NCBI RefSeq assembly: GCF_026151205.1
Contig: NC_087079.1
Span: forward strand, 17,602,945-17,666,944
DNA: 64,000 nt
DNA from: Bolinopsis microptera
Taxonomy: Eukaryota > Ctenophora > Tentaculata > Lobata > Bolinopsidae
Direction of reading: 5' to 3'
Shown here: piece by piece, positions 10,368 to 22,100 of the stretch
How the letters are laid out: each line of letters starts with the position of its first letter
Position numbering within the stretch: the first letter of the stretch is position 1
The notes under the pieces: generated by a model
The model's input: the letters and a program-made list of their open reading frames with translations, nothing else
Databases searched by the model: none
What the model was told of the DNA's origin: nothing
Program-made: the position numbers and the translations under genes

Positions 10368-13300
10368 CATTATCTACGCTTCAGTTGATGAACTATGCAA
10401 AAATGATTTACATCACTACCAAGCCTGTGGAATAGAATCAGTCAGGATTCGTCAAATCAACCCATTTTCTAGTTTTGCAACCAGTTCGATGGCAGGTAAT
10501 GATTTTATCATCATATGAAATTAGTTAATATAATAAATCAATATATGTAGTTCACTATTACAACTTGAACTAACAGTAACAGTAGATGCCCAACTTAGAG
10601 AGTGTCGGATATGATTGATGTTGTGGTACATATTAAGGGTTTTTTTACATCTTTGGTAATTTTAATTCGTTTAATTCTGTTTACCTAATTTTCTCAAACC
10701 AGGTGAATACCCATGTGGATATCTCTGCCTCCCAAGACTGTCACAGATGAATACATTTACACATATTATTCACATGGCTGATATCTACACTGACGGAATT
10801 TTTGGGGTTCGTTCCTGCGATGGGAAGAATGACTGCCTTAACACAAACCTTGATGAAGCTTTCTGTGAAGATCAAAAAGACTCTGAACTGTGTGATCTTA
10901 TTTGCTCCCCATATGGTGATTGCACGGACGAACAGTTTTGTAATGGTTTTGAGTACGGTGTTCAGTGTGGAGAGTTTTTGGACAACAATCTGATGCACCA
11001 AACTTGGTATTTTACTGCAAACTTTGTGTGTGACGGGGTAAAAGACTGTAAAGATGGGAGCGATGAAAAGGATTGTGTGATTAATGAAATGACAACAACG
11101 TGCCTCAATTTAAGAAAAGGGGTTATAGTACCGCTTCATAATTATACCCGATGTGCCGCAAGAGTTCGCAGCAGAATGAAATGGAATTACCCAGACGAAA
11201 TCATACTATTTTGTGACGATTACAGCGACCAAACCAACTGCTCGGACCCATCTAGAGTGGGTATAGAATGCCCAGTTCGTGGATACAACACCACTGTTGC
11301 CAAGCAGATCATCTGCCTGAAATCATTACACGTCCAAACCATTCCCATCAACTCCATACCACAAATATGTGACGATGGGATCGATAAGGCGTGCGTTGAA
11401 AGCAGTGGCTCCTGTTTTATACACAAACACCTTTTGTGTGATGGTCACCCAGATTGCGGTGATAGTAGTGACGAACGTCTAGACCTATGCCAAATTATGA
11501 CCACAAAGAAATGTACGAGAAGGTATCTTTCCCAGGTTATGGATGACATTGTCTTTCCTTTTGCATGGGTGCATGACGGACTGGTCGACTGCACGAATGG
11601 TGAAGATGAAAAGGTGCATTGGCCAACTTGTGGAAAGGGGTCAACATTCCGCCTTGTTAGTCACGATGAAACTGAATGTGACGAGGTATTCATATGTGCA
11701 TACAACTCGGACCTAAAGTTTGTTAGCTTTTCCAACCTATGTGATAGGAAAGAATCTTGCAGTAATGAAATTGAGATTTGCAGTGTGTCGAGAATTCAAA
11801 CTATACCTTTTGCAAGAGCTACAAGAGATAGCAAGATGAAAATACGAATGCAACATTGCCTAAAAGGAATTATTGAAATATCAAATCTTACCAACCAATA
11901 TTGTTCAAGAGTAAGTTTCCTTTTCCCTGACACAGACATCTTTGGACGGAACAAAACTACTGAGATAATTTTACCCGACGCAAAGAAGACTGCAGATACT
12001 TTTTTGGAGAGTATTACGTTTTTGCAAGCTGTTTGGGACGTTGCATGAATGCAACTTGCCCACTAAGAAGATCGATTAGGTGGGACTCTTGCAGTGGACA
12101 ATTCGATAGGGATAAGATATTCACCCCAGACAAAGAAGGTCAACTTACTTTCCTGATCAAAGATTTCAAAACAGGAAAACTCGGCAATGATTTATTCCTT
12201 TGTGAAAACGGCAAATGTATCACTTATGACAAAGTATGCGACCTGGCTGATGATTGTGGAGATAGTTCAGATGAGTCAGGGTGCACTAACCACTTTAAGT
12301 GCCATAAATCTGGGGTGTACCTTCCAATCACCCAGAAATGTGATAAAACTGTTCACTGCTCCGATATTTCAGACGAATGCAATGAAAGTTGTGGACAAGA
12401 AATCGTTAACAGCAGTTTCCTTAAGCTTGTTGGTTGGACCATTGGAGTGTTAGCTCTCATCTTAAATTGTGTGTCAGTATTTAAGAACATCTCTAGTATC
12501 AGAGCTACAAAATCAGAAGCTGCACTTCTCAACAAGAGCTTGGTTTTTCTAATCAGCATGGGTGACCTCATGATTGGTATCTACCTTACCATGATCTCGG
12601 TTTACAATACTTATCACAGTAAAACGTACTGCTCGATTCAACTAAACTGGCTTTCTAGTAACATCTGTGTCGCTTTAGGCATCATAAGCACTACCGGCTC
12701 CCAAGTATCTTTGCTATCCATGACTGCTCTGGGCTTACTGAGAGCTTTCGGTGTATATACAAATTTAATGATACCTAAGGAAGTCACAAACAAAAGTTTG
12801 ATAAAAGTGGTCGTAATATTTTTCACTATCTTGATGGTATCATCAGTTATTTCTTGGCTGCCTTTAGTTGAAGAACTCGAAGATTTCTTTGTGAATGGTA
12901 TGAAATACGAAAATTCAAACTCACTGTTTATTGGCTGTCCGGATAAATATGTACACCGAGAAATACTTCAGAAGTATTATGGCAGGATAGCAGCCGAGGA
13001 CCTCACTTGGGCTCAAATAAAGGTTCTTGTAGACGCTATTTTCTCCAATGACTACGGAGGGATTTCTCGTTACAAACTTTCGTTCTATGGTAACGCACCT
13101 GTCTGCTTATTTAAGTATTATGTCAAAATGAATGATCCTCAACAGGGCTTTGTTTTCTTGATCATTTGCATTAATTTCGCGTGTTTTGTCACTATAGCAG
13201 TTTCTTATATGGCAATAGTGATTAAGGTAAAGAAATCTGCAAGAAAGCTGGACAAAATCGCTACAAAACAGACAAAGAAAAAAAATATCAAACTGCAAAA

Positions 13301-14381
13301 AGTTACTCAATGGATTATCTTTACGGATTTTGCATGCTGGGTACCTTTTATCATTACTTGTTGCTTTCATTATGCCGACATTTTAGATGCAACGCCGTGG
13401 TATCCCTTATTTTCAATTCTTGTTTTACCAATAAATTCGGTGATTAACCCTCTTCTATACGACATATCTCTGAGAACATCACTTTATTCCATGTTTAACA
13501 AACTTAAACGAAAAGTAGTCGCTTTCTTTTATTTTACAGCAGCAGCAGCAGCAGCAGCTGAAACAACAGCAGCTGAAACACCAGCAGCTAAAACACCAGC
13601 AACAGCAGCAGCTGAAACACCAGCAGCTGAAACACCAGCAGCTGAAACACCAACAACAGCAGCAGCTGAAACACCAGCAGCTGAAACACCAGCAGCTGAA
13701 ACACCGGCAGCTGAAACACCAGCAGCTGAAACACCAGCAACACCAGCAGCTGAAACACCAGCAGCTGAAACACCAGCAGCTGAAACACCAGCAGCTAAAA
13801 CACCATCAGCTGAAACAGCAACAGCTGAAACAACAGCAGCTGAAACATCAACAGCTGAAACACCAGCAGCTGAAACAGCAGCAGCTGAAACAGCAGCAGC
13901 TGAAACACCAGCAGCTGAAACACCAGCAGCTGAAACACCAGCAGCTGAAACACCAGCAGTTGAAACACCAGCAGCTGAAACACCAGCAGCTGAAACACCA
14001 GCAGCTGAAACACCAGCAGCTGAAACACCAGCAGCTGAAACACCAGCAGCTGAAACACCAGCAGCTGAAACACCGGCAGCTGAAACACCAGCAGCTGAAA
14101 CATCAACAGCAAAAGCAGTAGCAGCATCAGTAGCAGAAGAAATGGTAGTAGAAACAGAAACAAAGACAGCATCAGTATCATTATCAGTACCAGCATCAAT
14201 ATCACCATTAGCAGCAGTACTAATAGCAGTAGAAACAGTAGCAATAGTAGCAGAAACAGTGTCAGCATCAGCATCAGCAGAAACAGCAGTAGACGAAATA
14301 AAACCAGCTGAAACAGAAGAAATAGTAGCAGCAGACGAAACAGCAGCAGTAGCAGTAGAAACAGCAAAAGGGCAAACATAA
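10368..14381 (+). CDS. LDLa-repeat 7TM receptor (rhodopsin-like, GRL101/LGR-type), 5' end missing
   Basis: The exons are 10368-10495, 10703-11910 and 12012-14381, with introns in matching phase. The 101-bp intron at 11911-12011 resolves an apparent frame change. The ectodomain has about seven LDLa-type Cys repeats; the clearest have the calcium-binding cores CDGVKDCKDGSDEKDC, CDGHPDCGDSSDE and CDLADDCGDSSDESGC. Seven membrane helices follow from about 12415, with GDLMIGIY in helix 2, a Cys before helix 3, LLRAFGVY at its cytoplasmic end, and NPLLY in helix 7. These features match receptors of the snail GRL101 and relaxin/LGR group, but I see no leucine-rich repeats. The cytoplasmic tail is about 285 residues of Ala/Glu/Thr/Pro-rich sequence built on PAAET. 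The ligand is unknown. A polyadenylation-like AATAAA lies near 14681. The signal peptide and first exons are not identified. Confidence 0.88.
13540..14110 (+). repeat. In-frame 15-bp coding minisatellite (PAAET repeats) in the receptor tail
   Basis: The tandem unit gctgaaacaccagca (15 bp) encodes Ala-Glu-Thr-Pro-Ala. About 35-38 partly degenerate units lie directly after helix 7. The unit length is a multiple of three, so copy-number change keeps the frame. The long open frames on the opposite strand are shadows of the repeat. Confidence 0.9.
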
Positions 14382-15242
14382 GGATCTAAGATCAATTTGA
14401 TTTTTGATTCCGTAAAAATGAATCAGGGAACCACTTTTGAGAACATTATCTCCTGCTCATTTATTTATTATTTGGTCACAGTTAGACACCATACAAATAG
14501 GTCGCACATTGTTTTTACCCGTCATGAACCAACTCTGGCGAATACCGCTGGTTATTTTAAATCTATTAAATATTAAGTTTTGTTAACAATTATTAAATAT
14601 TTTTAAGTAATTTTTGAGCTGAGATAAAGTTTCATTTGTTTAGTACAATTGAGCCTGTTGAGTAAAACTTATGTTCTAAAATAAAAGCCTAAGCCTGGCT
14701 GGATGGATTAAGACTGATAACGAATAAAACCTATAATTATTAAGGATACTGTCAAATGCACCCCATGGAGCACTGAGTAAGAGTTCGACCCCACACAAAT
14801 TGAAATATGATGACAACTACATTTAGATTGTAGTACAATCTAAATGTAGTTGTACAATGTACAATTTGTACAACTAAGCACTTTTTAGAAACGAGAAACA
14901 TTTATTTGCATGATCGAGTGAACGAAATTATAAATTTGTGTACCAAACATTAACCAATATGCGTGCAACATGGGTGCGCGGCATTTTGGAGACATCATTG
15001 ATATTAACAGAAACCCGTCTAACCCCAAAGTGGTGTCAAGAGACAACAATATTTATCTATTTAGTGATTTCAACACCAATAAATTAATTTAGTACTCAGA
15101 TCTTGGGAATTGAGAGAAATATAACCCGCCGCGATCTTTTGGTATGGTAATGTTGGTAATTTGCATGACTCTGGAATCTGTGATATAAAAAGAAATAAAA
15201 AACGTCGTTCTCAATATTTTGTTATCAAATCATAATAAATAA
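14382..15242. other. Intergenic DNA between receptor and reductase copy B
   Basis: It contains the receptor 3' UTR with ATAAAA-type signals near 14680 and a 41-bp palindrome listed separately. No other gene is seen. Confidence 0.5.
14813..14853. repeat. Perfect palindrome, 20-bp arms with a 1-nt centre
   Basis: The arm ACAACTACATTTAGATTGTA is followed by one G and then its exact reverse complement. It can extrude as a cruciform or form a hairpin in RNA. Its origin is unknown. Confidence 0.9.
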
Positions 15243-15341
15243 AAAATATACTATCCCGAGTGAAAAGTTCATTAATCGTAACCTTAGAATAGAAGATGAA
15301 AATTGAAAAATAAGAACTTAATTTATACTAAACAAGTCCAC

Positions 15342-16435
15342 TTATTGCTTCTTTGGAGGCACTGGTACAGGCCTGACTTGTTTGTAGCTTTTCAGAGCCT
15401 CAGCATACCACTTCAACTCCTTAGCTTGCTTGACCATGTTGGCCTTCACTCTGTCGTCTGTTAAGTTGCCTTCTTCATCAAACATTGAGCCTACCGACAT
15501 GACGGTACACGACGCTGGTACCGGTACCATTCCCAGTTCTGTCACATGAGCTTTCAGGTTTATTTGAATCCGACATCCTCCAAAAGGACCCACACTGTAC
15601 GTTAACAGAGCTGAGGAAAGTTTTGATTACAGATGCTATTAGTTATTTATAAAATATATAGAAAATGCTAGATTTATTTTAATTTGAACACCTGATTTTG
15701 CTTGATCAGGGGTAAATTTGGTACCATTACAGTGATGAATGATGACTTACCAACAGGTCTGTCCTTGTAAGCAGCAGGCGGGTAGTGGTCGAGCATGTTA
15801 GTGAGGGCGGGGGGCAGGGCTGAGTTGTACTCAGCGGAACAAATTATAAAACTGTCAGCTTCCTCCAGCTCTTTCTTCTTGTCGTGCATCCATTGTGGAA
15901 ACCCCGACTGAAATGAAATTGATATCTATATAAGTGTATGTTAAGTGATAGTTCAGTCAGATGCAAAACTTTTCATAAAACGATTAGATGGTGTAAGTAA
16001 ATCGACCAATTGATGCTAATTTGCTTGAATAATAAAACTGAATTGTATAGAAAATATTTCTTACTGCATCTGGAACAAGATGCAGAGGCTGTTCTAGGAT
16101 TGTGTAGGGACTATCTTTGGGGTCCCACAGTGATACTTCAAGACCTTGCTCCTCCAGAATCTCCTTCATTGCTTTTCCTACCCTGTAGGGTATTAATGTT
16201 AAATAAATATAATTTATTCCCACTTTATAATCTGTTAGTGTAACTGTAGCTATAGTATAAGTAAGGTATAACTCAATCCTGTCACAACAACACACTAGGT
16301 ACGATCTAACAATGGTAATTTCAAAATTGCTGCCCCGCTCAATCTTTACCTGTCGCCCCATGATCCCTCGCCTGTGAAACTAGCACCTTTCCTACAGGAT
16401 GAGAGGAACAGAATCGTCTTTAGCTTAGCAGCCAT
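15342..16435 (-). CDS. NADPH-dependent FMN reductase-like flavoprotein, copy B (4 exons)
   Basis: The exons are 16435-16350, 16182-16065, 15907-15751 and 15610-15342. Each has exactly the same length as its counterpart in copy A and the same splice phases, giving about 209 residues. The FMN-contact motif AEYNSALPP and the Gly-rich segment of exon 4 are intact. Against copy A I find two amino-acid differences (D3A and E41Q), while the other coding differences I noticed are synonymous. Both copies therefore look functional after a recent duplication, and the receptor gene now lies between them. The role is as for copy A: flavin-dependent oxidoreductase with unknown substrate. The first intron (167 bp) lacks the repeat insertion seen in copy A. 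Confidence 0.85.
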
Positions 16436-17504
16436 TTTTTATCTGTGTATTAGAAAAAGTTTATTCACGAACATTCTATCAAACGACGCTCAGTCTGTCA
16501 TTCCGCCGCATCTACAATATGTTTAGGGGTCGTTCACATATTACGTAATCAGCATCAACAATATGTTTATGAAAATTAAGCCTGGGGTCCCCAGGTAAAA
16601 ACAAAGCTGTAACAAGTCGACAACAAACTTAGTCATAGAACAATGTGAATGAGAAAAGATCATATTTTAAGAAAAGACAATTTAAATATGGGAGTTATAT
16701 CAACCAAGCGCTATGTTGATAAAAGAAAATGCCTGGCCTTACAATTCCTTATAATTATATGGGAGTATCTATTCGTTGTTAAGACATGCTCATGTAAATT
16801 GTAAAATTTGTGTAATTTTGGGGAAGCTTCATCCCTTTGGTCGTCATAAGTTTGGCATAAGGCGCTCAAATTCCTGCATGTTTAACTTTAAGTACAGTTT
16901 TCAATTTGTGAAAAAACTTTAAAGTGGAATGAATCTAAAATGAAATTAAAGTTAAAAATAACGTAAGTCCAATTCATGAGTGGCACTAAAATATTATACC
17001 ACAACTTGACGATATAAGGATATAATATAAACTTTAAGCATTTATAAAGCCACGAGTCGAAAATATAGTCACGTACTGTATGACTAAATCAGTTTATATT
17101 CGTTTAATCTTTAAAGCTTTAAGTTACGTCTAATCTTATCAGTGCATTGATAAAATTCAACTTAATATGAATATATGAATAATGAATATGAATATTATAA
17201 TGTTTAAAATTTACTGATTTAACGACGTGACTAATGAGCTTAACTGCAGTATTATCCGTTATCAGGGAAATTAAAGTATCGCAGCTGCCGACTCTTGTTG
17301 AATTGCTCGACCAAATACACTAGACTATCACGTGACCAAATGTCTAACGGGTTGTTAAATTATTTTCCAGGCAATTCAATTTGCTTTAGAATTAGAACAT
17401 TTATTCATAGCGGGAATCGCACTGTAAAATTTCCAGATCGTCACATTCATGATTCAGATCATGTGCCTTAGTTAACCACTTGTATGTTTATAGGTTATAT
17501 TTCC
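16436..17504. other. Intergenic DNA
   Basis: It includes a short repeat near 16490-16595 ('gtctgtcattccgccg' and 'cctggggtccccagg') also present in intron 1 of reductase copy A, and partly near 18530. No gene is supported. Confidence 0.45.
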
Positions 17505-17812
17505 CCAACCGTGCGTTAACCGTGCGTTAACCGTGCCTTAAGCGACCATAATGGTTGCTTATGTGCAGTTTGTGCGTTAACCGTGCGTTAACCGTGCGTT
17601 AACCGTGCGTTAACCGTGCGTTAACCGTGCGTTAACCGTGCGTTAACCGTGCGTTAACCGTGCGTTAACCGTGCGTTAACCGTGCGTTAACCGTGCCTTA
17701 AGTGACCGTGCCTCAACCGTGCCTTATGTAACCCTTGTGCCTTAACCGTGCGTTAACCGTGCCTTAACTGTGCTTTAACCGTGCCTTAACCGTGTCTTAA
17801 CCGTGCGTAGCT
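17505..17812. repeat. 11-bp minisatellite (CCGTGCGTTAA)n
   Basis: About 27 tandem units are present. They are very regular at 17575-17700, with variants (CCGTGCCTTAA) at both edges. It has no coding meaning. Confidence 0.95.
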
Positions 17813-18410
17813 ACATTACCGAATTGTCCACAAACCCGACCTAATTATAAAAAACTAATTCAGCTCACTACACAGCTTACACCATCAAAAGGAGTATGTA
17901 GTAAAGGGGAAAATCAGAAGATTTCTCCATGTTACCCTTTATTTACAGCATTCTTATGAAGTACCAGGTACGTGTACTTTATTTCAGTTTAATAGAACTT
18001 TTGGTGTAAATTATATTTGGGCTACTTTAAATGACCGTCAGGGGTTTCCGGGTAAAGCTGTTACGGTTTAAACTTTCCCGCAGTTGTTATATTGGAGAAC
18101 AGAGAAGTTTATTTCGTTTTACACACTTTTAGTGTAACTCGGTTAGCTGTCAGACCAACTGTCAGAGAGGAGCCGTCCGCTCACTTTGCACCTGACTTAT
18201 AGCCAGGCCTGTGGTTGGTCCTCGCGGCCACAGGGTGACTGCTAGTGGACTAGTGGAGTGCTCATTGGCGAGACTGCGAGTCACGCGGTACAAGCAGATC
18301 CGTTGTACCGTCACGCATCCTGGCGTGACAAGGTTTTGACAGCATACCCGGAGAGGCGGAAGTGAAGAGCTCACTTTTAGTTTGCAGTTTGCACCTTCAT
18401 CTTTAATTTG
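17813..18410. other. Intergenic DNA, GC-richer segment at 18140-18380
   Basis: A segment of higher GC content (about 18140-18380) stands out from its surroundings, but no ORF, tRNA or known RNA could be recognised in it. Confidence 0.35.
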
Positions 18411-18560
18411 AAGGGATCATGTCATATTCTGCTCGCGGGCTGTATCAGCAGCCCTACCGGGTACAAAAATAAAGTGAACCTCTTATCCTGTCTCCGGGCT
18501 ATATCGCTACTCCGGGCTATATCGCTGTCATCCCGCCAAATCTCTATGATTATGAACATA
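18411..18560. repeat. Diverged relative of the 757-bp cloverleaf element
   Basis: The block from 'atcatgtca' through 'cagccctaccgg', ending in 'acaaaaataaa', aligns with 28090-28150 inside the 757-bp element. 'ccgggctatatcgctac' matches the element near 28225. It is probably a decayed or truncated family member. Confidence 0.7.
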
Positions 18561-19057
18561 AATATATTAGTTTGAGGTCCAAATAGTAATAGTAAAGGTA
18601 TGTTTATGGTGGGTAATTTCCTAACGGCTGAGTTGAAAACTGAACTGTTTCAGATTTAATTAAAATTGAAAATTAAAAATTTCTAACTGATCTACACTTT
18701 ACTGTTAAATAACTGATATAACAGCAGATCAAACAAAAAAGTAACTGGGAACTGGGGTGAAAATCATTCCTACACCCCTGCTGGAAAGAACCACTGAAGT
18801 TATATTGGTTTAACGGGTAGTAGGAGCAAATGAGATACATAAACCATCACCCATTCAAATTGATACGTGGACCCTGATTGACCTTTCAATTCGTGGAATT
18901 GGTAACATGTTATTCAGCTCTTAAATGTTAAATATTTTCACGGTCAGATCGCCTATTTAATCATTTATCTATTTATATCTGACCGCCGTATTTTAGTATT
19001 TTACAGGATGAGTTTCAATTACAGTTATTCTTGTTCCAATGTTTTGCACGTTGTGAG
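18561..19057. other. Intergenic DNA, nothing recognised
   Basis: AT-rich, without a supported gene. Confidence 0.4.
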
Positions 19058-20637
19058 CGGTGGTAGGAGGGTGGCAGGAGGGTGGCAGGAGGGTGGCAGG
19101 AGGGTGACAGGAGGGTGGCAGGAGGGTGGCAGCAGGGTGGAAGGAGGGTGGCAGGAGGGTGGCAGGAGGGTGGCAGGAGGGTGACAGGAGGGTGGCAGCA
19201 GGGTGGCAGCAGGGTGGCAGGAGGGTGGCAGGAGGGTGGCAGCAGGGTGGCAGGAGGGTGGCAGGAGGGTGGCAGGAGGGTGGCAGGAGGGTGGCAGGAG
19301 GGTGGCAGGAGGGTGGCAGGAGGGTGGCAGGAGGGTGGAAGGAGGGTGGCAGGAGGGTGGCAGGAGGGTGGCAGGAGGGTGGCAGGAGGGTGGCAGGAGG
19401 GTGGCAGCAGGGTGGCAGCAGGGTGGCAGCAGGGTGGAAGGAGGGTGGCAGGAGGGTGGCAGGAGGGTGGCAGGAGGGTGGCAGGAGGGTGGCAGGAGGG
19501 TGGCAGGAGGGTGGCAGGAGGGTGGCAGGAGGGTGGCAGGAGGGTGGCAGGAGGGTGGCAGGAGGGTGGCAGGAGGGTGGCAGGAGGGTGGCAGGAGGGT
19601 GGCAGGAGGGTGGCAGGAGGGTGGCAGGAGGGTGGCAGGAGGGTGGCAGGAGGGTGGCAGGAGGGTGGCAGGAGGGTGGCAGGAGGGTGGTAGGAGGGTG
19701 GCAGGAGGGTGGCAGGAGGGTGGCAGGAGGGTGGCAGGAGGGTGGCAGGAGGGTGGCAGGAGGGTGGCAGGAGGGTTGCAGGAGGGTGGCAGGAGGGTGG
19801 CAGGAGGGTGGCAGGAGGGTGGCAGGAGGGTGGCAGGAGGGTGGCAGGAGGGTGGCAGGAGGGTGGCAGGAGGGTGGCAGGAGGGTGGCAGGAGGGTGGC
19901 AGGAGGGTGGCAGGAGGGTGGCAGGAGGGTGGCAGCAGGGTGGCAGGAGGGTGGAAGGAGGGTGGTAGGAGGGTGGCAGGAGGGTGGCAGGAGGGTGGCA
20001 GCAGGGTGGCAGGAGGGTGGAAGGAGGGTGGCAGGAGGGTGGCAGGAGGGTGGCAGGAAGGTGGCAGGAGGGTGGCAGGAGGGTGGCAGGAGGGTGGCAG
20101 GAGGGTGGCAGGAGGGTGGCAGCAGGGTGGCAGCAGGGTGGCAGGAGGGTGGCAGGAGGGTGGCAGCAGGGTGGCAGCATGGTGGCAGCAGGGTGGCAGG
20201 AGGGTCGTAGGAGGGTGGCAGGAGGGTGGCAGAAGGGTGGCAGGAGGGTGGCAGGAGGGTGGCAGGAGGGTGGCAGGAGGGTGGCAGGAGGGTGGCAGGA
20301 GGGTGGAAGGAGGGTGGCAGGAGGGTGGCAGGAGGGTGGCAGGAGGGTGGCAGGAGGGTGGCAGGAGGGTGGAAGGAGGGTGGCAGGAGGGTGGCAGGAG
20401 GGTGGCAGGAAGGTGGCAGGAGGGTGGCAGGAGGGTGGCAGGAGGGTGGTAGGAGGGTGGCAGGAGGGTGGCAGGAGGGTGGCAGGAGGGTGGCAGGAGG
20501 GTGGCAGGAGGGTGGCAGCAGGGTGGCAGCAGGGTGGCAGGAGGGTGGCAGGAGGGTGGCAGGAGGGTGGCAGGAGGGTGGCAGGAGGGTGGCAGGAGGG
20601 TGGCAGGAGGGTAGTAGGGGGTGGTAGGAGGGTGGAA
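19058..20637. repeat. 11-bp G-rich minisatellite (GGTGGCAGGAG)n
   Basis: About 143 tandem units are present, with scattered variants (GGTGGCAGCAG, GGTGGAAGGAG, GGTGGTAGGAG). The unit is not a multiple of three and lacks stop codons in any phase. Long frames are therefore open on both strands, and they are artefacts. The plus strand is a nearly pure G-run array with G-quadruplex potential. Confidence 0.97.
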
Positions 20638-21548
20638 GTGGCACGCACCAAAATCAGAAGCTAGAATTTCCCATACTGTATATTCTGGAATCAAGATAAT
20701 TTTATTTTAAAAATCAACGCTTATTATTATACAACTAGAATTGGAGGTTCTTATCTCCTAGTTTCCCAGCCTATTCGTTAATGAACGTAGGAAAGCTTAA
20801 AATAAACTTATTTTCAGTTATAACGGGCGGACTTTAAAATTTGATATAACTTATTACATCAAATGTAAAACTGAAAGAATGGGAATAAAGCGAGCGACCG
20901 ATTTTATTCTCATTTCTCGGTGTCATACTTATTTGGGAACGGTCATTCATTAGTAAATATTTATTTTTTGGGGAACACCTACCTCATCCACTAAATATAA
21001 TGGGTCAATAATGATAAATCACTAAATATACAGTTACACTAGACTATCACGTGACTAACTTTAATCACAGTGCTAGCTGGCAAGCATTACCGTTGCCATG
21101 CCCTTATACCACCATATAATACTACATATTATATCCCCTTTACTGTTCATTCAGGCATTAAGGCTCATTGGAAGTCGTTCAGCAGGCATATTTAAGTTCA
21201 AACATTCTCATTCGATGTCAAAGATGACAGAAATAAGAAATAGTTATGTGGAGGTTTTTAAGAAATTTGCGCAAAATACGCGCCAGCACTGTTGTACGAA
21301 ATTCGGTTAAAAAACCCAAAATCGACATATTCAGTAGGGACTACGGGTAGAAGATGAATAATAATATGAAGATTAAAATTCCAACAGCATCTTGTTCCCT
21401 TCATTGTGCTGATTCCGGGAAGCATTCTGTTTACGCTCTCATCATTCTGTAGAATGAGATATCGTTCATTTAAAATTGGGTAATTATAGGCCTGTCAAGG
21501 ATTGCAACCCAATTAAGAGCTGATCAATTGCAGCTCCTTGTGCCATAT
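20638..21548. other. Intergenic DNA
   Basis: A short block near 20879-20930 resembles the interior of the 9291-9859 element (inverted). The segment near 21170-21340 resembles 31040-31150. No gene is supported. Confidence 0.4.
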
Positions 21549-21770
21549 AAGGGATAACTGAGGTCACGTGACAGTCGTCCCTATCACGTGACCTTGATTC
21601 GTAAATCCTCGAGCACGTGATCACATTCGTAACGTGTCGTATGCCGACTTTCTCAGAACTTTCTCAGAACTTTCTCAGAAAGTTCCTCCCAGCTTGCCAA
21701 AACGGAACTCGAACAAATAAACCCTGTTTACAACGAGATAACATCACGTGATCGAATCACGTGTTTTGAT
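21549..21770. promoter_or_regulatory. Cluster of CACGTG motifs
   Basis: Five CACGTG palindromes lie within about 210 bp (near 21554, 21581, 21614, 21746 and 21757). CACGTG is the canonical E-box for bHLH-zip factors. No gene start can be tied to it, so a regulatory role is only a suggestion. Confidence 0.3.
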
Positions 21771-21985
21771 AAAAAAGCAAGAGACTAAGGGGTATGGAGC
21801 ACACTGCTTTTCATGTGTTTTATACACTGACCATGAGTTCCTTCAGACAAATTTTATTAAAGATTATCTTTTGTGGGGACCGAGGGTTCATCGTCCGAGT
21901 ATTAAGCAGACACTCCTCATCACTATGTTCGTAGAAATATTTCCTTTACCCTCATGAGCTGTTGTCCATATAGATTGTTTTAACA
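21715..21985. repeat. Segmental duplicate, copy 1 (pairs with 24981-25256)
   Basis: About 270 bp recur in direct orientation at 24981-25256 with very few differences. The motif around 'catgtgttttatacactgaccatgag' is also repeated locally near 22000. Confidence 0.85.
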
Positions 21986-22100
21986 ATTGATCAATGTTTC
22001 TCATGTGTTTTATACACTGACCATGAGCTCCTTTACACAAATTGTACACCCTTTGACGAATCATGGAACCGACCGGACAATAGTGGCGCAGACGACTAAA

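Noticed and set aside
11911..12048. Apparent frameshift in the receptor between the LDLa region and the 7TM region
   Set aside because: A GTAAGT donor at 11911 and an AG acceptor ending at 12011 join the two frames in phase, so a 101-bp intron explains it.
13529..14395. Open frames antisense to the receptor tail (Val-Ser-Ala and Leu-Phe-rich)
   Set aside because: They are reverse readings of the PAAET-coding 15-bp repeat. The sense frame is continuous with the 7TM domain.
18140..18380. Structured RNA or tRNA gene in the GC-rich segment
   Set aside because: No tRNA arm pattern with a GTTCGA-type T loop, and no recognisable snRNA or rRNA sequence.
19082..20664. Many long open frames of Gly/Arg/Trp or Pro/Cys/His repeats on both strands
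   Set aside because: They are translations of the 11-bp minisatellite, which has no stop codon in any phase. There is no start context, no unique domain and no splice support.
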